Assembly: GCF_009708005.2 (NCBI RefSeq)
Contig: NZ_CP052757.1
Coordinates: 4,092,001-4,156,000, forward strand
Direction of reading: 5' to 3'
From: Cellulosimicrobium protaetiae
Lineage (GTDB): Bacteria; Actinomycetota; Actinomycetes; Actinomycetales; Cellulomonadaceae
Length of the DNA stretch: 64,000 bases
Position 1 is the stretch's first letter; each line of letters begins with the position of its first letter. Shown here piece by piece: positions 27,768-36,459 of this stretch. The notes beneath the pieces are model-generated. The model was not told the DNA's origin and did no database searches. It was given only the letters and a program-made list of their open reading frames with translations. The translations under genes and the position numbers were made by a program.

Positions 27768-28565
27768 ATGAGCACGACCACGACCCCCCTCCTGCGCGCT
27801 GCCGGCCTCTCCGCCGGGTACGCCGGCCCCGACGTCGTGCACGGCATCGACCTCGACGTCACGCCCGGCTCCCCGCCGGTGGGGATCGTCGGCGAGTCGG
27901 GCGCGGGCAAGTCGACGGTCGTGCGCGCGCTCGTCGGGCTCGTCAAGCCCACCGCCGGACACGTCACGTACGCCGGCCGGACCGTCACCAAGCTCTCGCG
28001 CCGCGACAAGAAGCAGTTCACCGCCGACGTCCGCCGCGTCTCGCAGGACGGCCTCGCCGGGATCGGGATCGACCCGCGCTGGACCGTCGACCGCACCCTC
28101 TCCGCCGCGCTCAAGGACGCCCGCCGGGCCGGGCGCCCGAGCGGCCGGTCCGTCGAGGACCTGCTCGGCGACGTCGCGCTCGAGCCCCGGTACGCACCGC
28201 GGACGATCCACTCGCTCTCGGGCGGCGAGAAGCAGCGCGTCGCGCTCGCCGTCGCGCTCGCGACCCGGCCCCGGGCCCTGCTGCTCGACGAGCCGCTCAC
28301 CGCCGTCGACCCCGCGATGCGTGGCGACGTCGTCCGACGCCTCGGCGACGCGACGGCCGAGCTCGGCACCGCGGTGCTGCTCGTCTCGCACGACCTGGAG
28401 CTCGTCGAGCGTCTGTGCCCCACCGTGCACGTGCTCGCCGACGGGTCGTTCATCGCCTCCGGGGCGCTGCGCGACGTCTTCGCCGGCACCGCCCAGGGCG
28501 CCGACCACCCGGCCGTGCGGGGTCTCGCGGAGGCCGCCCCGCTCGCCGTCCAGCGCTTCCGCTGA
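27768..28565 (+). CDS. orphan ABC transporter ATP-binding protein
   Basis: 265 residues, one nucleotide-binding domain. Walker A GESGAGKST, Q-loop near VRRVSQDGLAGIG, signature LSGGEKQRVALAVALATRP, Walker B ALLLDEP and H-loop VSHD. Sequence style is that of Dpp/Opp/Nik ATPases. No permease or binding protein gene adjoins it, so the partner is unknown; an energising role for another transporter is possible. Confidence 0.85.
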   Translation: MSTTTTPLLRAAGLSAGYAGPDVVHGIDLDVTPGSPPVGIVGESGAGKSTVVRALVGLVKPTAGHVTYAGRTVTKLSRRDKKQFTADVRRVSQDGLAGIGIDPRWTVDRTLSAALKDARRAGRPSGRSVEDLLGDVALEPRYAPRTIHSLSGGEKQRVALAVALATRPRALLLDEPLTAVDPAMRGDVVRRLGDATAELGTAVLLVSHDLELVERLCPTVHVLADGSFIASGALRDVFAGTAQGADHPAVRGLAEAAPLAVQRFR

Positions 28566-28603
28566 CCCCCGGGGGGCTCCCGGAGAAAATCGGCGGCGGC
28601 GCG

Positions 28604-28631
28604 TGTCGAAAACCGGGGTGCGCCGTCCGAC
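28604..28631 (+). promoter_or_regulatory. putative ECF42-type promoter for the second YciI-sigma operon
   Basis: TGTCGA at 28604-28609 and CGAC at 28628-28631, 18 bp apart, 61 bp before the YciI start. Nearly the same layout as at 4498-4524. Confidence 0.45.
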
Positions 28632-28692
28632 GTCCTGGTGAACCGGCCTTCACGACACTACGGTCGAGAGGGCACTCACCGAGGAGGCAGAC

Positions 28693-29130
28693 ATGCGAGT
28701 CGTGGTCATGATCAAGGGCGCCGGGGCCGACGAGGACAAGATCGCCCCCACCCAGGAGATGCTCGCCCAGATGGGCGCGTACAACGAGGAGCTCGTCAAG
28801 GCGGGCATCATGCTCGACGGCCAGGGCCTGCAGCCCACGGCCAAGGGCGCGCGCGTCGTGTTCCGCGGCGGCGAGACGTCGGTCGTCGACGGGCCTTTCA
28901 CCGAGTCCAAGGAGATCGTCGCCGGGTACTGGATCTGGCAGGTCTCCTCGCTCGAGGAGGCCGTCGAGTGGGCTCGCAAGTGCCCCAGCGACCCGAGCAT
29001 GGGGCTCGAGGAGGTCCTGGAGATCCGGCCGATCTTCGAGGTCGAGGACTTCGGTGCCGAGTACACGCCCGAGCAGCGCGAGAAGGACGAGCGCCTCGCC
29101 GAGCAGATCCGCGCGCAGCAGGGCTCCTGA
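28693..29130 (+). CDS. YciI-family (DGPF) protein, second copy
   Basis: 145 residues with the VVDGPFTESKEIVAGYWIWQ segment carrying the exact DGPF motif. It is a paralogue of the gene at 4576 and again lies directly before an ECF42 sigma factor. A charged C-terminal tail (EQREKDERLAEQIRAQQ) extends past the YCII fold. GAGGAGGC precedes the ATG. Confidence 0.9.
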   Translation: MRVVVMIKGAGADEDKIAPTQEMLAQMGAYNEELVKAGIMLDGQGLQPTAKGARVVFRGGETSVVDGPFTESKEIVAGYWIWQVSSLEEAVEWARKCPSDPSMGLEEVLEIRPIFEVEDFGAEYTPEQREKDERLAEQIRAQQGS

Positions 29131-29155
29131 GCCCCGGGCGGCCAGGGGCACGACG

Positions 29156-30490
29156 ATGACCGACGTCTCCCGCACCGTCGAGGCCGTGTGGCGCATCGAG
29201 TCGCCGCGCCTCGTCGCGGGCCTGGCCCGGACCCTGCGGGACGTCGGCCTCGCCGAGGAGGTCGCCCAGGAGGCGTTCGTCGCGGCGCTCGAGCAGTGGC
29301 CCGAACAGGGCGTGCCCGACAACCCGGGCGCGTGGTTGACGACCGTCGCGCGCCGTCGCGCCGTCGACCTGGTCCGCCGCGAGCGCACGCGCGACGAGAA
29401 GTACGCGCGGCTCGCGGCGGACCTCGCCGCGCCGGGCGCGGGGCCCGGCGGCGGGACGGCGGCGGTCGCGCACCCCGGTGGCGGCGCGGCGCTCGTGGGG
29501 TCGGTCCCCGCACCCGACGGGATCGTCGACGATCCCGTCGGCGACGACCTGCTCGCGCTCGTCCTCGTCGCGTGCCACCCCGTCCTGCCGCGCGAGTCCC
29601 GCGTCGCGCTCACCCTTCGCCTCGTCGCCGGCCTCACGACGGACGAGATCGCGCGCGCGTACCTCGTCCCGTCAGCGACCGTCGGCCAGCGCGTCTCACG
29701 CGCGAAGCGGACGCTCGCCGAGGCGAACGTCCGCTTCGACGTCCCGCAGGCCGACGAGCTCGCAGCCCGGGTCCCCGCCGTGCTCGAGGTGGTGTACCTC
29801 GTCTTCACCGAGGGGTACGCGGCGACGTCGGGCGACACGTGGGTGCGGCGCGGGCTCGCCGACGACGCCATGCGGCTGGGGCGAGTCCTGGCGGGGCTGC
29901 TGCCCGGCGAGCCCGAGGTGCACGGGCTGGTCGCGCTCATGGAGCTCCAGGCGTCGCGGTTCGCCGCCCGTACCGGTCCCGACGGCGAGCCCGTGCTCCT
30001 CCAGGACCAGGACCGTAGCCGCTGGGACCGGCTCCTCGTCCGCCGCGGTCTCGCCGCGCTCGACCGCGCGCTCGCGCTCGGCACCCGCACCGGGAAGGCG
30101 CTCGGTCCCTACTCGCTCCAGGCCGCGATCGCTGCGCGCCACACGCGCGCCGCGACCTGGGCGGACACCGACTGGGAAGCGATCGTCGCGCTGTACGACG
30201 CCCTGGCGTCCGTCGCCCCGTCGCCGGTCGTCGAGCTCAACCGTGCCGTGGCCGTGGGGTTCGCGGACGGCCCCGAGGCCGCGCTCGTCGTGCTCGACGC
30301 CGTCGCGGACGACCCGCGCCTCGCGCGCCACCACCTGTACGGCGCGGTACGCGGCGACCTCCTGACCCGGCTCGGCCGCCACGCCGAGGCCGCCGACGTC
30401 CTCGAACGCGCCGCCGCCCTGGCCCCGACCCGCCACGAACGCCAGCTCCTGCTGGAGCGGTCCGCCGCCGCGTCGTCCGCTGCCCCCTGA
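29156..30490 (+). CDS. ECF-type RNA polymerase sigma factor, ECF42 group, second copy
   Basis: 444 residues. Region 2: TVEAVWRIESPRLVAGLART then AEEVAQEAFVAALEQWPEQ. Region 4: TTDEIARAYLVPSATVGQRV. The C-terminal extension contains FTEGYAATSGDTWVRRGLAD and SPVVELNRAVAVGFADGPEA as in the first copy. Different linker composition from its paralogue suggests an old duplication. Convergent with the aldo/keto reductase, separated by the composite repeat B. Confidence 0.92.
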   Translation: MTDVSRTVEAVWRIESPRLVAGLARTLRDVGLAEEVAQEAFVAALEQWPEQGVPDNPGAWLTTVARRRAVDLVRRERTRDEKYARLAADLAAPGAGPGGGTAAVAHPGGGAALVGSVPAPDGIVDDPVGDDLLALVLVACHPVLPRESRVALTLRLVAGLTTDEIARAYLVPSATVGQRVSRAKRTLAEANVRFDVPQADELAARVPAVLEVVYLVFTEGYAATSGDTWVRRGLADDAMRLGRVLAGLLPGEPEVHGLVALMELQASRFAARTGPDGEPVLLQDQDRSRWDRLLVRRGLAALDRALALGTRTGKALGPYSLQAAIAARHTRAATWADTDWEAIVALYDALASVAPSPVVELNRAVAVGFADGPEAALVVLDAVADDPRLARHHLYGAVRGDLLTRLGRHAEAADVLERAAALAPTRHERQLLLERSAAASSAAP

Positions 30491-30539
30491 CCTCTCCCAC
30501 CACCCCTGCCCACACACCGCCCCCGCCCGGTGGCCCCAC

Positions 30540-30632
30540 TCCGCCGAGGTAGAACCCTGGTCGGCCGAGATAGAACCCTGGTCGCGCGACGTAGAACCCT
30601 GGTCGGCCGAGATAGAACCCTGGTTGCTTCCT
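30540..30632 (+). repeat. TAGAACC repeat array, four direct units
   Basis: Units GAGGTAGAACCCTGGTCG, GAGATAGAACCCTGGTCG, GACGTAGAACCCTGGTCG and GAGATAGAACCCTGGTTG at 20-bp period, 50 bp after the sigma stop and pointing away from it. TGCCCGACGGCG follows, also present at the same place in copy A. Confidence 0.85.
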
Positions 30633-30659
30633 GCCCGACGGCGTGTGGTCCCCTTGGGT

Positions 30660-30758
30660 GGTCGGGGTGGGTGGTGGTGCCGCGTCTACCATCCGCCGCT
30701 CGTTCCTCGCGGCTCCCGCCAGGCCCGCCACGACGCGGCACCACCACCCACCCCGACC
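30660..30758 (+). repeat. conserved-loop hairpin, copy B
   Basis: Arms 30660-30686 and 30732-30758 are perfect 27-bp reverse complements (left arm ends GTGGGTGGTGGTGCCGCGTC). The 45-nt loop 30687-30731 starts TACCATCCGCCGCTCGTTCC and ends CCCGCCAC. It is identical to the loop of copy C, where the stem differs. Confidence 0.9.
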
Positions 30759-31137
30759 GGCGTCGTCTCGCCCTGGTCCGTCCTCACCGCGGGCGACTGC
30801 CCGCGGTGTCGGCCTGTCGCGCGGCTCACCTTCGCGGCCTTCCTGCTCCCCGTCGCAACATCGGCGCTCACGGCCGCACCTTGGTGCCTGGCCCAGCCGG
30901 CGAGCAGGTGATCCGGGCACGTCCCGTCCGCGCGATGCGCCCGGACTGCCTGCCCGATCCGCCCCGACGCGCTCGTCGACCGGTCGGGTCACCCGGTCAT
31001 CTCGTCGACCCGGGGCGCCTCGCCGCTCGGGGCCAGCCCCGCGCGACCCGACCACCTCCGGAGAGCCGGCCACCTCGGACGGTGACTGGCCGGAACGGTG
31101 ACCCGACCGCGACAGGCGACCGAACGACGTCAGGCAT

Positions 31138-31260
31138 GACCACGGTTCTCTCTCGGGCAGCCAAGGTTCTGTCTCGCGTACCGGGGTTCTACCTCGGCAA
31201 ACTGCGGTTCTACCTCGGCGGACCACGGTTCTACGTCGGCCGACCTCGGTTCTGCTTCGG
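31138..31260 (-). repeat. TAGAACC repeat array, six inverted units
   Basis: Units on the minus strand read CGAGGTAGAACCCCGGTAC, CGACGTAGAACCGTGGTCC and relatives; outer units are more diverged (GAGAGAGAACC, GAGACAGAACC). Confidence 0.8.
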
Positions 31261-31360
31261 CGGACGGCGACTCGAGGTCGACGAGCCCGGAGACCGGGGC
31301 CGCACCCCGCCGAGGGTGGCGAACGCAGGAGCGACCACGCGCTCAAGCCGGAGTTGGGCT

Positions 31361-31508
31361 GAGCGGTGGGGGTGGGCTCGGATGCGAAGGGGCGTCAAAG
31401 CCGCGCTCCTCAAACCCACGGCCGAAGAACCCGAGGCGACGGCGCGGCAGCCCCGAGCACCGAGTCCACCCCCACCGCGGGCCCGGCCCCGCGAGCCTGA
31501 GACCCGAC
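31361..31508 (-). repeat. ~148-bp shared block, minus orientation
   Basis: Counterpart of 12631-12779. The end stem is a perfect 13 bp here: GCGGTGGGGGTGG against CCACCCCCACCGC. Both copies keep TGACGCCCCTTCGCATCCGA. Confidence 0.75.
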
Positions 31509-31578
31509 CACGGTTCTACTTCGCGCGACCACGGTTCTATCTCGCGCGACCAGGGTTCTACCTCGGCGGGCCGGGGTT

Positions 31579-31583
<5 letters not shown>
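31509..31583 (-). repeat. TAGAACC repeat array, four units, starting at the aldo/keto reductase stop
   Basis: On the minus strand GAGGTAGAACCCCGG, GAGGTAGAACCCTGG, GAGATAGAACCGTGG and GAAGTAGAACCGTGG. The first one supplies the TAG stop (31579-31581) of the reductase gene. Confidence 0.85.
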
Positions 31584-32628
<1,045 letters not shown>

Positions 32629-32660
32629 GTGCCCATTCTGCCTCCCCGCCGGCAGGGATT

Positions 32661-33707
32661 TCAGGCAGAGTCGCGCACGACCAGCACGGGGTCGAAGATC
32701 GTCGACGTGACCCGGGTCTCGCCGGTCTCGACCTGCTCCCGCAGCAGACGCGCCATCTCGGCCGCCATCTCCTCCACGGGCTGGCGCACCGTCGTGAGGG
32801 CAGGGCGCGCGAGCGTGCCGGCGGGGCTGTCGTCGAATCCGACGACAGCCACCTCGTCGGGCACCCGGCGCCCCTGCTCTCGCAGCGCGTGGATCGCACC
32901 CTGCGCCATCACGTCGTTCGAGACGAAGACGCCGTCCAGACCGGGGGTCGTGCGCAGCAGCTCGAGCATCGCGGCCTCGCCGCTCTCGACCGTGAAGTTG
33001 CCCTCGACGCTCGGCACGTAGGCGTGGCCGCGCCGGGCCATCGCGTCCCGGAAGCCGTCGAGGCGGTCCCGGGCGGCGAGCACGTCGAGGGGGCCCGAGA
33101 CGACGCCCACCGACCGGCAGCCGCGGTCCAGCAGGTGGTGTGCGGCGAGGCGCGCGCCGTCGGCGTTCGCGACGTCGACGTAGCTCACCGGGAGGGGCCG
33201 CGGGGGCCGGGCGAAGAGCACCGTGGGTCTGCCCGTGGCCAGGAGCTGCTCGGGCAGCGGGTCGTCGGCGTGGGTGGAGACCAGGAGCGCGCCGTCGGCG
33301 TTGCCGAACCGCAGGTACGACACGACCTGCCGCCTGGCCTCGTCGCCGTCGGCAAGCATGAGCACCGGGTGGACGTCGTGGGGCCGCAGGGCCCGCACGA
33401 AAGACCCCACGACGCGGCCGAAGAACGGGTCGGCGAGAAGCCGCGGGAGGTGCAGGCCGTCGTCCGGGCCCGGCTCGGCACCGGAGACCACGACGGCGAC
33501 CGTCCCGGTGCGGCGCGTGACGAGCGAGCGGGCGGCCCGGTTCGGCACGTAGCCGGTCGTCGCCACGGCCTCCAGGACGACCTCCTGGACCGCGGGCGCG
33601 ACCTTGCGCTTGCCGTTGACGACGCGCGAGACCGTCGCGCGCGACACGCCTGCCACCCGGGCGACGTCGTCGAGCGTCGGCGCCCGGTGCTGCACGTCCT
33701 CGCTCAC
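32661..33707 (-). CDS. LacI-family transcriptional regulator of the discoidin-hydrolase locus
   Basis: 348 residues from GTG at 33707 (VSEDVQHRAPTLDDVARVAG). HTH and hinge: TLDDVARVAGVSRATVSRVV and YVPNRAARSLVTRRTGTVAV; core ends VAVVGFDDSPAGTLARPALT. A 45-bp longer start is possible. Its start is 17 bp from a palindromic GAGCGCT operator, a second copy of which precedes the divergent secreted-hydrolase operon. Operator core GAGCGCTC resembles the CebR box of cellulose/beta-glucan regulators, hinting at a beta-glucoside effector. Confidence 0.9.
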   Translation of the reverse strand: MSEDVQHRAPTLDDVARVAGVSRATVSRVVNGKRKVAPAVQEVVLEAVATTGYVPNRAARSLVTRRTGTVAVVVSGAEPGPDDGLHLPRLLADPFFGRVVGSFVRALRPHDVHPVLMLADGDEARRQVVSYLRFGNADGALLVSTHADDPLPEQLLATGRPTVLFARPPRPLPVSYVDVANADGARLAAHHLLDRGCRSVGVVSGPLDVLAARDRLDGFRDAMARRGHAYVPSVEGNFTVESGEAAMLELLRTTPGLDGVFVSNDVMAQGAIHALREQGRRVPDEVAVVGFDDSPAGTLARPALTTVRQPVEEMAAEMARLLREQVETGETRVTSTIFDPVLVVRDSA

Positions 33708-34029
33708 GCGACCGACGATAGCAGGGGTAAGAGCGCTTTCCCGGTCGACCACGGGTCACGGCGGCCCTCTCCGTCGACCCGACATTCTTACTAACCAGTT
33801 TGTCAGAGTTAGTGTCCTTTTTGATATGTTTTATTGCGGTATTCCCAGGCGATCAGACGTCGCTCGCGCTTGACAGCCCTCGCGAGCGGGTGAAAACTCG
33901 GGCCTCGGGTAAGAGCGCTCTCCCGGCTCACACCTCAGCCGCGGCGCCGCGGCTGAGGGCACGGCTCGACGACGAACTGTGCCCCGGGTCGACGCAGACC
34001 TGGGGCGGACGGAGAGGTAGACGAACACG
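33708..34029. promoter_or_regulatory. divergent regulatory region with two LacI operators and an AT-rich block
   Basis: Operators GGGTAAGAGCGCTTTCCCGG (33725-33744) and GGGTAAGAGCGCTCTCCCGG (33907-33926) differ at one base. Between them 33782-33845 is strikingly AT-rich for this genome and holds an inverted repeat ACTAAC (33790-33795)/GTTAGT (33808-33813). This is probably where the promoters for lacI and the 34030 operon lie. GGAGAGG precedes the 34030 start. Confidence 0.7.
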
Positions 34030-36312
34030 ATGCGCACCACATCCCCCACCGCCCCCGGGCGACCCCGCAGACATCGAGCGGCTCGCACCGCGCTCGCAGC
34101 ACTGGCTTCCGGCGCGCTCGCGGGAGCGGCGCTGGTCGTGCCCGCGACGTCCGCGAGCGCCGAGCCGGTGCTCCTGTCCCAGGGCAAGCCCGCCACCGCG
34201 TCGTCCGTCCAGGACGACTGGGCCGGGTACGCCGCGGGCAACGCCGTCGACGGCGACCTCGGCACGCGCTGGTCCAGCGCCTGGAGCGACCCCCAGTGGC
34301 TCCAGGTAGACCTGCAGCAGGACGCGAGCGTCGACCGGGTCGAGCTGGTCTGGGAGGGCGCCTACTCCTCCGCGTACCAGGTCCAGGTCTCGGACGACGC
34401 GTCGGCGTGGCGGACGCTCTACTCCACGGCCCAGGGCGACGGCGGCACGGACGTGCTCGACGTCGACGGCGAGGGTCGGTACGTGCGCGTCCTGTCGACC
34501 GCGCGACCGGGCGGCTACGGCCACTCGCTGTACGAGTTCCGCGTCTTCGGCGAGGCGGGCGGTTCTGGGCCGACCGACCCCACGGACCCGACCGACCCCG
34601 GCGACCCGACCGACCCCTTCCCCGACTACGTGCACCCCGGCCACCCGACGGTCCCGGTCAAGGACTCGGGCCCGAGCGTCGTGAAGGTCGTCGGCGGGAA
34701 CGGCGACTGGGACCTCCAGGTGGACGGACAGCCGTACACCGTGCGCGGGTTCACGTGGGGCGGCACGAGCGAGGCCGAGTACGACCCGCGCATGCAGGGG
34801 CTCGCCGACATCAACGGCAACACGACCCGCACGTGGGGCACGGGCGCCGACTCGCGCGCGATCCTCGACGCCGCGGCCGAGCACGACGTGCGCGTCATCG
34901 CGGGCTTCTGGCTCATGCCCGGCGGTGGCCCCGGCTCCGGCGGCTGCATCGACTACCGCACCGACACGGCCTACAAGAACGACACCAAGGCCGACATCCT
35001 GCGCTGGGTCGAGGAGTACAAGAACCACCCGGCCGTGCTCATGTGGAACATCGGCAACGAGGCGATCCTCGGGCTGCAGAACTGCTACTCGGGGACCGAG
35101 CTCGAGGAGATCCGCAACGCCTACGCGTCGTACGTCAACGAGGTGAGCGTCGCGATCCACGCGATCGACGCCAACCACCCGACCTCGAACACCGACGCGT
35201 GGACCGGCGCGTGGCCGTACATCCGGGACAACGCGCCCGACCTCGACCTGCTCTCGATCAACGCCTACGGCGACGTGTGCAGCATCGCCGAGGCGTGGGA
35301 GGCCGGGAACTACGGCAAGCCGTACGTCCTCACCGAGGGCGGCGCGGCCGGCGAGTGGGAGGTTCCGGACGACGCGAACGGCGTCCCGGACGAGCCCACC
35401 GACATCGAGAAGAGCCGGGCGCTGCCGCTGTCGTGGAAGTGCCTCATGGAGCACGAGGGCAAGGCGCTCGGCGCGACGTTCTTCCACTACGGCGTCGAGG
35501 GCGACTTCGGTGGCGTGTGGTTCAACATCACGCCCGGCAACAACAAGCGCCTCGGCTACCACGCGATCGCCAGGACGTGGGGCGTCGACCTCGCGGGCGT
35601 GAACACGGCCCCGCGCATCACCGGCATGTCGATCCCCGGCGCGACGTCGGTCACGGCCGGCTCGACCGTGACCATCGACATGGACGTGACGGACCCCGAC
35701 GGTGACCCGATCAACTACGTCGCGTTCTTCAACAGCGCCTACATCGACGGCTCGTGGGGCCTCGCCTGGACCGAGCTGACGCAGAACGGCGACGGGACGC
35801 TCGCCGTGCGGGCCCCGCAGCGCCTCGGGGTGTGGAAGGTCTACGTCTGGGCCGAGGACGGCCAGGGCAACGTCGGTGTCGAGACGCGGTCGATCCGTGT
35901 CGTGGCGCCGCCCGTCGACGGGACGAACATCGCGCAGGGCAGGACCACGACCGCGTCGAGCTTCGACCCCTGGAACGGGAACTGGTCGCCGGGCCAGGCG
36001 ACCGACGGCGACCAGGGCACGCGCTGGGCGAGCAGCTGGAACGACGACGAGTGGCTGACGGTCGACCTCGGCTCGGTCCAGTCGTTCCAGCACGTCCAGC
36101 TCGTCTGGGAGACGGCGTTCGGCAAGGGGTACGAGATCCAGACCTCGAACGACGGGCAGTCCTGGGCCACGGTCCGCACGGTCACCGACGGCGACGGCGG
36201 CGTCGACAGCCTCGACGTCGCGGGCACCGGCCGCTACGTGCGGCTCAAGCTGAACGAGCGCGGCACCGAGTGGGGCTACTCGCTCTTCGAGCTCGGCGTC
36301 TACCAGCGCTGA
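34030..36312 (+). CDS. secreted glycoside hydrolase (clan A-type barrel) flanked by discoidin domains
   Basis: 760 residues. Signal peptide ending near SASA-EPV. Discoidin/F5-8C domain at about 45-175 (SQGKPATASSV ... GYGHSLYEFRVFG), a PTDP-repeat linker, then a TIM-barrel hydrolase-like domain from about 215 (VDGQPYTVRGFTWGG). It has a probable acid/base Glu in MWNIGNEAIL and nucleophile candidate in VLTEGGAAGEWE. A beta-sandwich with Asp-rich DVTDPDGDPINYVAF follows, then a second discoidin domain at the C-terminus. Family number cannot be given from reading alone; GH2/GH5-like. First gene of a three-gene secreted set. Confidence 0.75.
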   Translation: MRTTSPTAPGRPRRHRAARTALAALASGALAGAALVVPATSASAEPVLLSQGKPATASSVQDDWAGYAAGNAVDGDLGTRWSSAWSDPQWLQVDLQQDASVDRVELVWEGAYSSAYQVQVSDDASAWRTLYSTAQGDGGTDVLDVDGEGRYVRVLSTARPGGYGHSLYEFRVFGEAGGSGPTDPTDPTDPGDPTDPFPDYVHPGHPTVPVKDSGPSVVKVVGGNGDWDLQVDGQPYTVRGFTWGGTSEAEYDPRMQGLADINGNTTRTWGTGADSRAILDAAAEHDVRVIAGFWLMPGGGPGSGGCIDYRTDTAYKNDTKADILRWVEEYKNHPAVLMWNIGNEAILGLQNCYSGTELEEIRNAYASYVNEVSVAIHAIDANHPTSNTDAWTGAWPYIRDNAPDLDLLSINAYGDVCSIAEAWEAGNYGKPYVLTEGGAAGEWEVPDDANGVPDEPTDIEKSRALPLSWKCLMEHEGKALGATFFHYGVEGDFGGVWFNITPGNNKRLGYHAIARTWGVDLAGVNTAPRITGMSIPGATSVTAGSTVTIDMDVTDPDGDPINYVAFFNSAYIDGSWGLAWTELTQNGDGTLAVRAPQRLGVWKVYVWAEDGQGNVGVETRSIRVVAPPVDGTNIAQGRTTTASSFDPWNGNWSPGQATDGDQGTRWASSWNDDEWLTVDLGSVQSFQHVQLVWETAFGKGYEIQTSNDGQSWATVRTVTDGDGGVDSLDVAGTGRYVRLKLNERGTEWGYSLFELGVYQR

Positions 36313-36321
36313 CAGAGACGT

Positions 36322-36355
36322 CCGGGTGGGGGCGGCGGCAACCGCCCCCACCCGG
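36322..36355 (+). terminator. hairpin after the clan-A hydrolase gene
   Basis: Perfect 14-bp stem CCGGGTGGGGGCGG (36322-36335) and CCGCCCCCACCCGG (36342-36355), loop of six. Confidence 0.8.
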
Positions 36356-36459
36356 CACGGCGCCCGGTGACAGACGCCGGGCGTGCCCATCATCCGCGCA
36401 GCGTCGCGCGCTCCTGCCCGAGAGGCTCCGCAGCGCGCGACGACCTCGAAGGAGGAAGC

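Larger units (their letters stand above)
30491..31578. repeat. composite intergenic repeat, copy B
   Basis: A 1088-bp gene-free region between convergent sigma and aldo/keto reductase genes. Order: four direct TAGAACC units (30540-30632), hairpin (30660-30758), about 380 bp with no recognised feature, six inverted units (31138-31260), the ~148-bp shared block in minus orientation (31361-31508), four inverted units (31509-31583). This is the same order as copy A read on the minus strand. Spacer sequences between hairpin and array are not obviously alike in the two copies, although ~40 bp next to the hairpin are. Confidence 0.85.

Noticed and set aside
30491-31138. Protein genes in the spacer of composite repeat B
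   Set aside because: Several frames cross the hairpin arms in all phases, have no convincing ribosome site and no family resemblance.
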